Shown piece by piece: positions 7,770 to 16,486 of a DNA stretch of 64,000 nucleotides; the first letter of the stretch is position 1, and every line of letters starts with the position of its first letter. Location of the stretch: positions 124,001-188,000 of the forward strand of contig JACKNK010000006.1 in the NCBI GenBank assembly GCA_024234955.1. The letters are read 5' to 3'. The position numbers were made by a program, and so were the translations under genes. The DNA is from Gammaproteobacteria bacterium (lineage in GTDB: Bacteria > Pseudomonadota > Gammaproteobacteria > JACKNK01). The notes under the pieces are model-generated. The model made no database searches. It was not told the DNA's origin and saw only the letters and a program-made list of their open reading frames with translations.

Positions 7770-10466
7770 TCAATGCACGGAAGTTAGTCCGCGACGGGAA
7801 GAGAGCAGAGCGACGTCTTTGCGGCTGGTGTTGCGGTGCAGACTATTTAGAACACCTTGCTGGGTTTCGGGTGTCCAAAAAATCCGCAGATAGTTTCGAG
7901 CGCGAGTAATTGCTGTGTAAAAGATGGCGTGAGTAATGTCGTCTTCATTGGCATCGGTGATGACGACTTTTACAGAGCCATACTCTAGCCCTTGTGCCTT
8001 GTGAATCGACACAGCGTAGGCGACCTGAAATGGAACGGATGTGTTCAGCGCGTCATCGTCCTCGTCACTTGCGTCGTAGTCATAGACAGTGAAACGAACA
8101 ATCGAATCTCTAATCCAGATCAGGTCAACACCGAGGACATCAAGCTCGGTTAGTGGGCGATCGAGTTCAACATCAAAGTTAATCCATCCGCGATCGTACT
8201 CTATACCGACGATTCGGCCCTTTAGGTTGTTATAGATAACTGGATGAAATCGCTCGGTTTCGTGGAAAAGAACGGGGTCGCCGACCTTGTACGTGTTCAT
8301 GCGCCAGATGACCGCTGGGCTGTGGTTGCTACTCTGCAAAAAGCGGTTGATATTGTTAATGCCATACAAGCCGTCGTAGTTAAGGCAAAGAATAATTTCA
8401 TCCTCACCTTGGGGTTCGAACAGCGACTTGTCTAGCACGGTCGAATAGCTGTTGCGAGCGATGCTCTCGGCAATGTCGTCGTCGATATTTCGAACTTTAT
8501 TCCAAAAATCTAGTAGGGATGGGTTCGTGGTTCTAAAGGGTGTTGGAAGTTCGAACACAGACGAACCTGGTATGAATGAGCGCGCGATACCAAACCAGTT
8601 GCCGAACTGGATCGACTCAATTTGGTAGACATCACCGACGAGGACAAGCAATTTGAAGGAGACTTTGTTCATAACTTTGACCAGGTCTTCATTGCTCACA
8701 GTGCTGCATTCATCAATGATGAGAAGGTCGTATTCTGAATCTGCGCCGGATCTAAAAATCTCTTTGCTGATGGTTCGGAAAGACGAGTTTTGTGCGGTTA
8801 CCTTGCGCTTAAGGTTGTCGATAGCAGGATTGGTGTGCGCGAGGAAGAGCTTTTTCTTGTCGTTGAAATAGTGCGCTATGTGGTCAACCATTGTTGACTT
8901 CCCCGTGCCCGCAGCACCGTAGATCAGGGCGACTCGTGACTGACTGAACAACAGCTTGAGCGCTTCGATCTTGGTTGGATCGTCGATCCTGTGATATGTG
9001 CCAGCGAGCCAGCGCTCAACGGCTTGTGTGTATCCGGCGACCTCAGAGGACGCGTACTCCAGAAGTTTCTCCACGATAGAAACGGTATCGTTCTCGTACC
9101 CACGTATGAAAACGTGCCCCTTGTCGAACAAAAGCTCTCGCTCCTTGTGTTTGTAGTACAGATTACCGTTGTGTGCGGAGATTAAATTGTTTACGTCGCC
9201 GTACTCATCCAAGTCGGATGCGGGCGTGTAAAGAACTCCGTGTCGCTCCACATTGTTCTTTACCCGCCGAGCCAGCAGCTCGTGATTTCGTCCGGTTATG
9301 TCAAGGCTTTCGACAAGATCCCAATATCTAGGGTTGTGCCCTGGCAACGACGTACAGAACGGCATCTTGTCAAATGGAATGCAACCGAATGGAAGCTTCA
9401 ATCTGGAAAGGGAGTCGCATCCATCGCGGTGATACTGCGGTTTGAGAATTTGGTTTTGCATCCGCAGCATGAGATAGCGAATGACGTTATGCCCCGGTAC
9501 TCTGGATCTGACGATTTGGCGAGCCGCATCCAAAACGGGAAATATCGAAGGCGTGGTTACAGCTGCTGTCCCAGCGTGCCGGACGCTAATGTACGCATCG
9601 TCGGATAAATCGACAAGGTCCAACAAACTATCGGGCCCAGTTGTGAGGCTGCGCATTAAGTGACGGTACTCTTCGGAATTCGTCCGTACCTTTGTGTCTA
9701 TGCCAAATAGACGTGCGAAATTGTTGAGCTCACACGGTCTGATAGAAACTTCCCATTCCCGGATTATCGTGATTGGCATCGACTGGTCTAGCACTTCGAT
9801 CATGTCGCGCTGAAGCGTCAGCATGGCTGCATATTTGTCCGTCATGTCAATATGAGTGAACGCGATAATTCGATCAAACTTGTTAACTTTGTTGACCGCG
9901 CGATAAAAAGTCACCTCGTAGTAGATGCGACCGCCGACAAAAAACGGACGTGTTTTGTGAATGTAATACCGGTTGCTGGCGCTGCTGTGAAGTGAACTCG
10001 AACGTACTCGATCGATTCGCGCTGCGATCTTTTCGTGGTATTCCCGAAGGGATGGGTCTAGGTCGATCGGGAAATTTTCTAAGTTATGCAGAATCACAAC
10101 TCCAAAGTCGTTTTGGAGCAAGCTGCGAAGACGGTGAAGGTATTCGTAGTATTTGAGCATCAATCGCTCAGAAGAGTCGCCATCTAAAGTGTAGTGGGAC
10201 GCACTTTTCTGAATGAGTTTGTGAAATTGGCCTAGAAATCTAAATCTTGCCCTGCTTCTGACAAAAGAGAGACCAGGGCCGACAGCATCGTAGTGGAAGT
10301 CAGTATCAGATGGGCCCAGATGGATGCGAACAATCACGCCCTCAACGAGGTTGCGAAGCTGAGAAAGTATGTTTTGGGAAAGCAATGTCCGCTGATCAGA
10401 AAGCGATTCGATGTTTCGGCATATAACCGCGTCGGCACTCTCTATCTGCTGGCTTACCGTCGTCAT
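7770..10466 (-). CDS. superfamily 1 DNA/RNA helicase-like ATPase with a large novel N-terminal region
   Basis: An 898-residue protein. The C-terminal half is an SF1 (UvrD/RecD-like) motor: Walker A GAAGTGKST at 517-525, DEAD-like LLIIDECSTVS near 585, FELPTPFRTTNP, and the late motif AVSIHKAQGLEYGSV near 816 followed by FYTAITRARNYLRIFW. The first 500 residues match no domain I recognise and contain few motifs. The gene uses more A/T-ending codons than its neighbours, and copies of one short repeat flank it, in opposite orientation on the two sides (7507-7738 and 10550-10570), suggesting acquisition as a cassette. A defence or nucleic-acid-processing role fits the toxin-antitoxin setting but is not shown. 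Confidence 0.85.
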   Translation of the reverse strand: MTTVSQQIESADAVICRNIESLSDQRTLLSQNILSQLRNLVEGVIVRIHLGPSDTDFHYDAVGPGLSFVRSRARFRFLGQFHKLIQKSASHYTLDGDSSERLMLKYYEYLHRLRSLLQNDFGVVILHNLENFPIDLDPSLREYHEKIAARIDRVRSSSLHSSASNRYYIHKTRPFFVGGRIYYEVTFYRAVNKVNKFDRIIAFTHIDMTDKYAAMLTLQRDMIEVLDQSMPITIIREWEVSIRPCELNNFARLFGIDTKVRTNSEEYRHLMRSLTTGPDSLLDLVDLSDDAYISVRHAGTAAVTTPSIFPVLDAARQIVRSRVPGHNVIRYLMLRMQNQILKPQYHRDGCDSLSRLKLPFGCIPFDKMPFCTSLPGHNPRYWDLVESLDITGRNHELLARRVKNNVERHGVLYTPASDLDEYGDVNNLISAHNGNLYYKHKERELLFDKGHVFIRGYENDTVSIVEKLLEYASSEVAGYTQAVERWLAGTYHRIDDPTKIEALKLLFSQSRVALIYGAAGTGKSTMVDHIAHYFNDKKKLFLAHTNPAIDNLKRKVTAQNSSFRTISKEIFRSGADSEYDLLIIDECSTVSNEDLVKVMNKVSFKLLVLVGDVYQIESIQFGNWFGIARSFIPGSSVFELPTPFRTTNPSLLDFWNKVRNIDDDIAESIARNSYSTVLDKSLFEPQGEDEIILCLNYDGLYGINNINRFLQSSNHSPAVIWRMNTYKVGDPVLFHETERFHPVIYNNLKGRIVGIEYDRGWINFDVELDRPLTELDVLGVDLIWIRDSIVRFTVYDYDASDEDDDALNTSVPFQVAYAVSIHKAQGLEYGSVKVVITDANEDDITHAIFYTAITRARNYLRIFWTPETQQGVLNSLHRNTSRKDVALLSSRRGLTSVH

Positions 10467-10549
10467 CTACTGTCAAATTCCGCTTGGGGTATAAGAATCA
10501 ATTGTGCCATCGCCGCATTTCTGAGTTAAGAACGCGAGTAGAGCGCGAG

Positions 10550-10570
10550 GGTCAGTTCTCGCATTGTTGC
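10550..10570 (-). repeat. dispersed repeat, inverted copy upstream of the helicase gene
   Basis: On the minus strand this reads GCAACAATGCGAGAACTGAC, identical to the reference copy at 6473. It lies about 80 bases before the helicase start and is inverted relative to the array at 7507-7738. Confidence 0.8.
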
Positions 10571-10584
10571 GTCGCGGCATGATC

Positions 10585-10881
10585 TTACTCACCGAAATAT
10601 CCGGCTTCGCTCTGATGCCTGATCGCGAGGATCAATACGGCCTCCTCGCAACGTTCGTAGCTGTACAACGCGACATAGCCCGAACGACCACGGGAAATTA
10701 GTAGTGCTCTCAATCCGTGCTCAGCGGCTCGTCCGATTAAAGGATGATTGGCAAGTACTTCAGTGGCTTCTGCGATCAGGTCCACCGTCTCGGTGACGGC
10801 CGCACGGTCGCTCTCAATGAGGAAGTCAGCAAGACATTTGGGTGCGGCGAGTGCCTGCTCGGAATAGATCAGTCGCGCCAA
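10585..10881 (-). CDS. ParE/RelE-superfamily toxin, second locus
   Basis: A 98-residue protein with ParE-like spacing: ARLIYSEQALAAPKCLADFL, a central AEATEVLANHPLIGRAAEHGLRALLISRGRSGYVALYSY, and a final strand AVLILAIRHQSEAGY. The gene overlaps the antitoxin gene before it by 13 bases. Complete in length. Its target (gyrase or mRNA) cannot be read from sequence. Confidence 0.85.
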   Translation of the reverse strand: MARLIYSEQALAAPKCLADFLIESDRAAVTETVDLIAEATEVLANHPLIGRAAEHGLRALLISRGRSGYVALYSYERCEEAVLILAIRHQSEAGYFGE

Positions 10882-11153
10882 GTCTTGGCCTTCGGTCTTT
10901 CTGCGGTGTCACCACTGGCGCGAGCACGCAGGTAGTCATGCACTTCGGCGGCGTCGAAGCCGGTGCCGGATGCCAGGGTTTCTGATTCGGCCGCCAGGGC
11001 CTCGGCCATGAACTCGGCTCGTTGGGCGGCAGCCGTGGCGGCATCGCGAATAGCGCTTACCATGAATGCGTGGGGGGTGATTCCCCGAGTCTTGGCGGCT
11101 TCCGCTGCGAGTTTCTTGACGTCTTCGGGGAGCTTGAGTGAGGTGGTGGACAT
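10869..11153 (-). CDS. CopG-family antitoxin of the second ParE-like pair
   Basis: A 94-residue protein beginning STTSLKLPEDVKKLAAEAAKTRGITPHAFMVSAI, a clear ribbon-helix-helix domain (beta strand with alternating polar residues, then two helices), followed by a helical Ala/Glu-rich tail. First gene of a two-gene operon with the toxin. GGGAGC-type ribosome features are weak, but the ATG at 11153 gives exactly the ribbon-helix-helix N-terminus. Confidence 0.85.
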   Translation of the reverse strand: MSTTSLKLPEDVKKLAAEAAKTRGITPHAFMVSAIRDAATAAAQRAEFMAEALAAESETLASGTGFDAAEVHDYLRARASGDTAERPKAKTWRD

Positions 11154-11234
11154 GCGTGATCACCCAGTGCGTTATGGGTGTTACCAAGGTGGCACTCGTC
11201 GAAAGGCGCAGCAATTTGATGGTGTTGTCTGGCG

Positions 11235-11525
11235 TTATTCGACGTGTGGTTTGGTCGCCATATCCAGTCCTACGGCCCGCAACACGGCGAGGGTGGTTTT
11301 CAAGGTGGGGTTTCCCCTGTCGCTGAACGAGCGGTAGAGCTGTTCGCGGGACAGGCCGGTATCTCTGGCGACCTGGGTCATGCCCTTGGCCCTAGCGACC
11401 ACGCCCAGGGCCTTGGCGATGTAAGCGGCGTCACCAGTTTCGAAGGCGTCGGCCAGGAAGGTTTCGATGGCCTCCGGCGTCGTCAACGCGTCGGCGGGGT
11501 CGAAGGGGAACAGGATTTCGTTCAT
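11235..11525 (-). CDS. HigA-like addiction-module antidote (helix-turn-helix), orphan
   Basis: From the ATG at 11525 this gives 96 residues (an upstream ATG at 11570 adds 15 residues unlike the family). The pattern FPFDPADALTTPEAIETFLADAFETGD, then ALGVVARAKGMTQVARDTGLSREQLYRSFS, is typical of the antidote family that pairs with HigB/RelE toxins; the second part is the helix-turn-helix. No toxin gene lies on either side, so it is an orphan. Confidence 0.8.
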   Translation of the reverse strand: MNEILFPFDPADALTTPEAIETFLADAFETGDAAYIAKALGVVARAKGMTQVARDTGLSREQLYRSFSDRGNPTLKTTLAVLRAVGLDMATKPHVE

Positions 11526-11607
11526 TTCCTTTGAACTCGGTGTGGAGTTGACGCTCAGACCCGGGCGCAAGCGAGGGTGTGGGCAAGAGCGTTTGCGGAA
11601 TTGGTCG

Positions 11608-11820
11608 CTACGCCGCGACCTCCACGTAGTGAACGTGGGCGCTGGGTTCCGGGATCACTTCACCGTTCTCGCGCATCCCCTCCAAGTGGAATTCGATGGC
11701 TTCGCGAATGTTGGCCTCGACTTCGTTTGGGGTGGCTCCCGTCGCGACGCATCCCGGCAAATCCGGGACGTATGCGGAGTAGTTGGTTGCGGCTTTCTCA
11801 ATGACGATGGCGTATTTCAT
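11608..11820 (-). CDS. hicB: HicB antitoxin
   Basis: A 70-residue HicB with the partially degraded RNase H-like fold: MKYAIVIEKAATNYSAYVPD, LPGCVATGATPNEVEANIREAIEFHLEGM. It lacks a long C-terminal DNA-binding domain, so it belongs to the short HicB type. It lies 6 bases after the hicA stop and is transcribed with it. Confidence 0.9.
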   Translation of the reverse strand: MKYAIVIEKAATNYSAYVPDLPGCVATGATPNEVEANIREAIEFHLEGMRENGEVIPEPSAHVHYVEVAA

Positions 11821-11826
11821 GAAGCC

Positions 11827-12012
11827 TCACTTCCAGCCGGCCTGTTTGTAGATGCTGTTGACGGTGCCTGGGGCAAGATCGTCGCTGGGTTTTCCGGGGA
11901 TGGTGACACGACCGGGTTTGCTCGCGTGTTTGAACTGGCGATGGCTGCCACGGGTAGCTTTCAACTCCCAGCCGTCTTCCTTGAGCATGCGTAGAACGTC
12001 TCCGACCTTCAT
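11827..12012 (-). CDS. hicA: HicA mRNA interferase toxin
   Basis: A 61-residue double-stranded-RNA-binding-like fold: KVGDVLRMLKEDGWELKATRGSHRQFKHASKPGRVTIPG, with the catalytic histidine in GSHRQF, and ending IYKQAGWK. HicA cleaves mRNA. First gene of the hicAB operon; complete and apparently intact. Confidence 0.92.
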   Translation of the reverse strand: MKVGDVLRMLKEDGWELKATRGSHRQFKHASKPGRVTIPGKPSDDLAPGTVNSIYKQAGWK

Positions 12013-12141
12013 GCGCGCAGCTTAGCACCGCGTCGGTTGATGTCTCCGATTGCGTCGAGGGCTGCTTCGGTTGGCGGGTGCCTTCGATCGGGGCGTCCCT
12101 TCGACTCCGCTCAGGGGGCGCTTTGGTACTGGGGGGCGGCG

Positions 12142-15048
12142 CTATTTTTGGGCGAATACGAACTTGGGCTTCAGCCATTCCACCAGCAACGGCAGGAACA
12201 GCAACGCCAGCAGGAGGTCTAGGACCAGGGCTTCGGCGATGTAGAGGCTGACCGACCAGAGGTTGGCGAGCTGGGTGTTCATCAGGGGGATGAAGCTGGC
12301 GAGCAGGACGGCGACGGCGAGGATGATGGCGCCGCCGGTCGAGCTGAGGGTGGCTTCGAGTGCCTCTTTCCAACTGCCTTTGTGGTAGCACATCTCTTCG
12401 CGTAGGCGGGCGAGCATGTAGACGCCGTAGTCGACGCCGAGGCCCATGGCGATGCTGAGCGCGACCTGGGTGTGGAAGGCGAGGTTGGCGGACCATTCCT
12501 TGATCGCGGTCATGTAGCCGCCGAGGCCGTACTGCGTGAGCAGGGTGATGAAGCACAGCGCGATCAGGATGCCGGCGGCGAGCCAGGAGCGGAACATGAT
12601 CGCGCTCATCAGGAACACGGTGGTCGAAGTGGCCAGCGGGGCGTGTATCCATTCCTCGAAGGCGACGTCGCGGGTGGCTTCGGTGACGCCGAGGAAACCG
12701 CCCATCGCCGGGCGTGGGTCGTCCTGGGTTTCGACCGTGACGGTGTGGCCGTCGGAGGCGGTGATGCGTTCGCCGGCCTCGACGCCGAAACGCAGCTTGT
12801 CCATACCGGGGTCGTCGGCGTGGGCGAGCAGCCAGTCCTGGATGTCGCGGATGGTGCGGTGCGATTCGACCGGGTCCATGGTGTTGACGAAGGCGACGAT
12901 GACGGCCTCGTCCCAGCTGGCGGTGTTGACGAAGGCGTCCAGTTCGCCGGCGCCGGCGCTGGTGGAGAGGATGCCGTTGTAGAGCCGCACGCTGGCGTCC
13001 GGGTCGGGCAGGTCTTCGATGTTGCCGCCGTAGTTGGCGAGGTGCGCCGCCATGTGCTCGGGCGTGGGGATGGCGTAGAGCTCCATGTGGTGGAGCGGCG
13101 GTTCGCCGTCGGGGGCGTTGAGCATCATGTTCAGCGTCTTGACGAACTGCACGTAGGAGACGCTGAAGCCGATGTGCGGGTAGCCGCGCAGCCAGTCCTC
13201 GAAGCGGGCCAGTGCTTCCATGACCTCGGCGCTGTTGAACACGCCCTGCACCGGGTCTTCCTGTTCGTCCCAGCAGCGATCGGGGCCGATGATGCGGTCG
13301 CCGTCGGCATTCCAGGCGTCCGCGCCGCAGGGCGGCAGGGTGCCGGCCTTGGAGCGCACCACGATGTTGGCGGTGATGACGCCGGGCATCATCTCCGACA
13401 GGCTCATCAGGTCGCTGATCAGCGGGACGTCGCCGTCGCCGGTCAGCTCGCCCATCAGGGTGTGATCCTTGTAGGCGGCGCGCGGGTAGTCGATGCCCTT
13501 TTCGGCGCCCGGCATGATGTCGAACTCGTCCTGGATGCGCGCGACTTCGGGGTCAGAACGACCGGCCTCGCCGGCCAGGATGGCGCTGACGCCACGACCG
13601 AGCTGGGCCTCGTGGGCGCTGAGCCAGATCACCCCGAGCACGGCGGCGACCGGCAGCCATTTCCAGCGCCCGGTCAGCAGGCGGGTGAGGCCGCGGGCGA
13701 GGTGGATCGTCCACGGGCGCTCCTCGGCGCCGGAGTGCAGCTTGGGCGGATGCCACATCAGCACCAGCGGGATCAGCGTGGTGGTGGTGAGGATCAGCGT
13801 GGTCAGGCCGAAGATGCCGAACCACGCGTAGGCCTTGTAGAAGGAGATGTCGACGAAGGAGATCGCGACGAAGCCATGCAGGTCGGTGCCGATCGACAGC
13901 GCCGCCGGCACGATGGTGTGGCGGATGGATTCGTAGGCGGCCTTCTCGGGGTTGCCGGAGCGTTCCAGTTCCTGCAGGAAGCGGCGCGTGATCTGCATCG
14001 CGTGGCCGATGCCGATGGCGAGCAGCAGCAGCGGCGTCAGCGCCATCATGGTGGTCAGCTTGAACTGGGTGTAACCCATCAGGCCGAGCGTCAGGACGAT
14101 GGTCATGCCAACGCCGAGCAGCGGCAGCAGCGCCGCGCCCCAGTGGCGGAACTGGTGGTAGAGGATCAGCAGCACGATCAGCAGGGAGATGCCGATCAGC
14201 CAGGCCTTGTCCCAGATCTCCTGCACCATCGAGGCGAGGAACCAGGGTTCGCCGGAAACCTGGAATTCGACGCGGTCGCCGTATTCCGCCTGGTACTTCG
14301 CCAGCAGGGCCTGGGCGGATTCGACCCAGGCGACCGGCGCGTCCTTCAGCTTGTCGTTGAAGTCGCCGATGATGAAGGTGCCGACCGCCTTGCAGTCGGT
14401 CTGCACGCGGGCGACGGTGGCCGAGTCCATCCTGCCGTTTTCGTCGAGCAGGTTGCATTTGTTTCCGTCCGCGTCGCGGTAGTAAACCAGCAGCGGTTCC
14501 ATCACCAGGTGGTGTTCGAGGCCCTTGCGCAGGTATTCGATCTGGGCGTGCTGTTCCTCCGGGTCGGAGGACAGGCCGGAGGCGGGCAGCAGGCGTTTGA
14601 AGTCGAGGCTGCCATCCTCGCTGAGACCGAGATTGCGCAGCTTGGGCGAAGGAATGCCGGCGAAATTGACCGGCTTGGCGTAGTCCAGCTTGGCGGCATC
14701 GAGGTAGAAGTCGCGCAGCATGTTGATGAACCACGGCTGGAAGATGTCGCCGTCCTTCACGACGAAGCCCCAGACCATCAGGTTGCCCATGCCGTAGTGG
14801 CGGTCGGCGTAGAGGTTGGTGGAGATGTAGCGGTTGGACAGCGGCAGCAGCGAGTCCGGGTCGTTGCGCAGGTCGATCTTGTTGACGAACAGCGCCGCCA
14901 GCAGCGTGAACGCGAACAGGCTGAATATCAGCAGCTTGCGGTGGCTCAGCGCCCAGCGCGCGTAGGTGCCGGCCCAGTCCCGGCCGTTGGTGCGGGGTGG
15001 TTTTTCGGCGGGAGTCTGATCGCCGCCGGGGTTGACGTCCTGGCTCAC
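12142..15048 (-). CDS. RND-superfamily exporter (MMPL type)
   Basis: A 968-residue inner-membrane protein. An N-terminal helix (RKLLIFSLFAFTLLAALFV) leads to a large periplasmic loop; a block of five or so helices follows (AWLIGISLLIVLLILY, LGVGMTIVLTLGLMGY, MALTPLLLLAIGIGHAMQI and others); the same arrangement repeats in the second half, where LSIAMGLGVDYGVYMLARLREE carries the acidic proton-relay region typical of MMPL proteins. The start is 4 bases after the stop of the LolA-like gene, so the two form an operon. This pairing is common and suggests export of a lipid or hydrophobic molecule across the envelope; the substrate is unknown. Confidence 0.88.
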   Translation of the reverse strand: MSQDVNPGGDQTPAEKPPRTNGRDWAGTYARWALSHRKLLIFSLFAFTLLAALFVNKIDLRNDPDSLLPLSNRYISTNLYADRHYGMGNLMVWGFVVKDGDIFQPWFINMLRDFYLDAAKLDYAKPVNFAGIPSPKLRNLGLSEDGSLDFKRLLPASGLSSDPEEQHAQIEYLRKGLEHHLVMEPLLVYYRDADGNKCNLLDENGRMDSATVARVQTDCKAVGTFIIGDFNDKLKDAPVAWVESAQALLAKYQAEYGDRVEFQVSGEPWFLASMVQEIWDKAWLIGISLLIVLLILYHQFRHWGAALLPLLGVGMTIVLTLGLMGYTQFKLTTMMALTPLLLLAIGIGHAMQITRRFLQELERSGNPEKAAYESIRHTIVPAALSIGTDLHGFVAISFVDISFYKAYAWFGIFGLTTLILTTTTLIPLVLMWHPPKLHSGAEERPWTIHLARGLTRLLTGRWKWLPVAAVLGVIWLSAHEAQLGRGVSAILAGEAGRSDPEVARIQDEFDIMPGAEKGIDYPRAAYKDHTLMGELTGDGDVPLISDLMSLSEMMPGVITANIVVRSKAGTLPPCGADAWNADGDRIIGPDRCWDEQEDPVQGVFNSAEVMEALARFEDWLRGYPHIGFSVSYVQFVKTLNMMLNAPDGEPPLHHMELYAIPTPEHMAAHLANYGGNIEDLPDPDASVRLYNGILSTSAGAGELDAFVNTASWDEAVIVAFVNTMDPVESHRTIRDIQDWLLAHADDPGMDKLRFGVEAGERITASDGHTVTVETQDDPRPAMGGFLGVTEATRDVAFEEWIHAPLATSTTVFLMSAIMFRSWLAAGILIALCFITLLTQYGLGGYMTAIKEWSANLAFHTQVALSIAMGLGVDYGVYMLARLREEMCYHKGSWKEALEATLSSTGGAIILAVAVLLASFIPLMNTQLANLWSVSLYIAEALVLDLLLALLFLPLLVEWLKPKFVFAQK

Positions 15049-15052
15049 GGGA

Positions 15053-16003
15053 TCACTCGGTACCGTAGTTTTCCATCGTCTTCTCGGTCCAGAACTCGTC
15101 CGGCAGGTCGACGTCGAGGGCGATCGTGCTGCGCGGCACGAACACCATGCTGTCCTTGCCGTCGGTGTGCATGACCGCGTAGATGAAACGCGGGTAGGTG
15201 ATGCGCGGGTCCGGGCGGTCCAGCGGCTGCCAGTCGATGAAGATCGATTTCACCTTCTCGCCGTCCTTGTAATAGACGGTGCGATAGAGGGCGAAGCTCT
15301 CCTTGTCGATTTCGCTGATGTGGTAGTCGTACCACCACTTGCTGAACTTGGTGGTGCTCTTCAGCACGTAGACCGGACGGCCTTTGTGCTCGCATTGCGG
15401 CTCCGGCATGTTGAGCGTGTAACGGCCCTTCTCCGCGTCGGACAGCTCCATGACGGGCAGGCAGTCGTTGAACACCTCCTCGCCGAGCAGTTCGTGGGTT
15501 TCGTGTTCCGGGCGGCGCAGGCTGATCTCGCCGTAGGTGATGGTGGAGCCGAACCAGACGTCGTCGTGGGCCGGCTCGGAGATGCGGCGGAACTTGCGCA
15601 GCGCCGGCAGCCAAAGGGTGATGACGGAGCTGCGCGCGGTGTCCTTGTAGTTCTCCAGCATGACGCCGGCGTCCTTCGCCTTGCCGGAGGTGAGGATGGC
15701 GAGGCGGATGGATTCCAGCTCCGGGTTCGCCGGCTGGTTGTTCACGAAGGTGTCGAAGGTCTGCACGATCGGCCGTCGACCGGCGTGGCGCATCGCCAGC
15801 GGCACGCGGTTGACGATCACGGCGGACTCCTGTCCATGACGCTTGCTGACCGCATTATTGACCAGGCCGCCGTGAGTGGCGGTGTAGACCTCGCGGGCGA
15901 TGGCGTCGCCGTCCATTGCCGGGGGGGCGCTCATCACCGCCGAGGCGACCAGCAGTGATGCGGTCATCACAGGCAGGCGAAAAATCCAATGCTGGGGGAT
16001 CAA
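15053..16003 (-). CDS. LolA-like outer-membrane lipoprotein-sorting family protein
   Basis: A 316-residue periplasmic protein with a signal peptide (LPVMTASLLVASAVMSA) and the beta-rich pattern of the LolA-like family that accompanies RND exporters: DTARSSVITLWLPALRKFRRIS, DDVWFGSTITYGEI and SKWWYDYHISEIDKESFALYRTVYYKDGEKVKSIFIDW (only in part here). It is the first gene of a two-gene operon with the exporter. Probable role: periplasmic carrier or adaptor for the exported hydrophobic substrate. Confidence 0.82.
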   Translation of the reverse strand: MIPQHWIFRLPVMTASLLVASAVMSAPPAMDGDAIAREVYTATHGGLVNNAVSKRHGQESAVIVNRVPLAMRHAGRRPIVQTFDTFVNNQPANPELESIRLAILTSGKAKDAGVMLENYKDTARSSVITLWLPALRKFRRISEPAHDDVWFGSTITYGEISLRRPEHETHELLGEEVFNDCLPVMELSDAEKGRYTLNMPEPQCEHKGRPVYVLKSTTKFSKWWYDYHISEIDKESFALYRTVYYKDGEKVKSIFIDWQPLDRPDPRITYPRFIYAVMHTDGKDSMVFVPRSTIALDVDLPDEFWTEKTMENYGTE

Positions 16004-16135
16004 TGGCGCTCTCCTCTCCCATGCCCGGTTTCGGCTGGGTGAATTCTTATTATTGCCGTAGCGACAGCGTTCTTCCGGCCCTCGATTTGCAGATACCGAA
16101 TCGAACCGATGCGGGACACAACATACCCACTAAGT

Positions 16136-16302
16136 AACCTCTGATTGAATCAGAGGCTCCCTAAGCGTACTCGGCCCGGAACGGTACGCCATTCCGGATC
16201 GCACCCTGGATCAAACCGGTCGAGCGCAGGATGGACACCTAAGGAACCTCTGATTGAATCAGGCACGGTTCAGCTGAATGATTCGATCAGAGGTTCCCTA
16301 AA
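16136..16302. repeat. paired palindromic repeats, MITE-like
   Basis: At 16138-16156 is a perfect inverted repeat CCTCTGATT-G-AATCAGAGG followed by CTCCCTAA. At 16241-16302 AGGAACCTCTGATTGAATCA faces TGATTCGATCAGAGGTTCCC across a short loop. The shared AACCTCTGATTGAATCA core and the outward CCCTAA suggest a miniature inverted-repeat element or IS-end remnants. No transposase is present. Confidence 0.7.
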
Positions 16303-16486
16303 TATCGACCGGGAAAGGCACCGCGCTGTCGGCGCTGATACTTTCGCTGGGAGTGATCGGTTTGACCGGCTCCGGGGCCTTGGGAGGCGGATCGGCGGCC
16401 AATACCATGCCCGCAAACAGGCTGGCAAACAGGCTGGCAAACAGGCCGCCCATGACGATCCGCAGCGGACCTTGATCAGTAAACAT
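16298..16486 (-). CDS. small secreted proline-rich protein
   Basis: A 62-residue frame whose ATG (16486) lies inside the 3' end of the FHA-PEGA gene, overlapping it by 11 bases. It has a signal peptide (IVMGGLFASLFASLFAGMVLA) and a short Pro-rich mature part (DPPPKAPEPVKPITPSES). Three 12-base near-perfect repeats (16411-16441) encode the FASLFASLFAG stretch. Coupled to the operon by the overlap; no homologue recognised. It may be real, or a frame extended by the repeat. Confidence 0.5.
   Translation of the reverse strand: MFTDQGPLRIVMGGLFASLFASLFAGMVLAADPPPKAPEPVKPITPSESISADSAVPFPVDI

Noticed and set aside
1926..10570. The dispersed repeats as a CRISPR array
   Set aside because: Unit length and spacing are irregular, units occur on both strands, and no cas gene is present.
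6473..10570. The dispersed repeats as integron attC sites
   Set aside because: I do not see the R-Y-Y-Y-A-A-C / G-T-T-R-R-R-Y core pairs or an integrase, and the genes face both strands.
12472..15174. A 900-codon plus-strand frame opposite the RND exporter
   Set aside because: Antisense shadow of the exporter, whose membrane helices and MMPL motifs are unambiguous.
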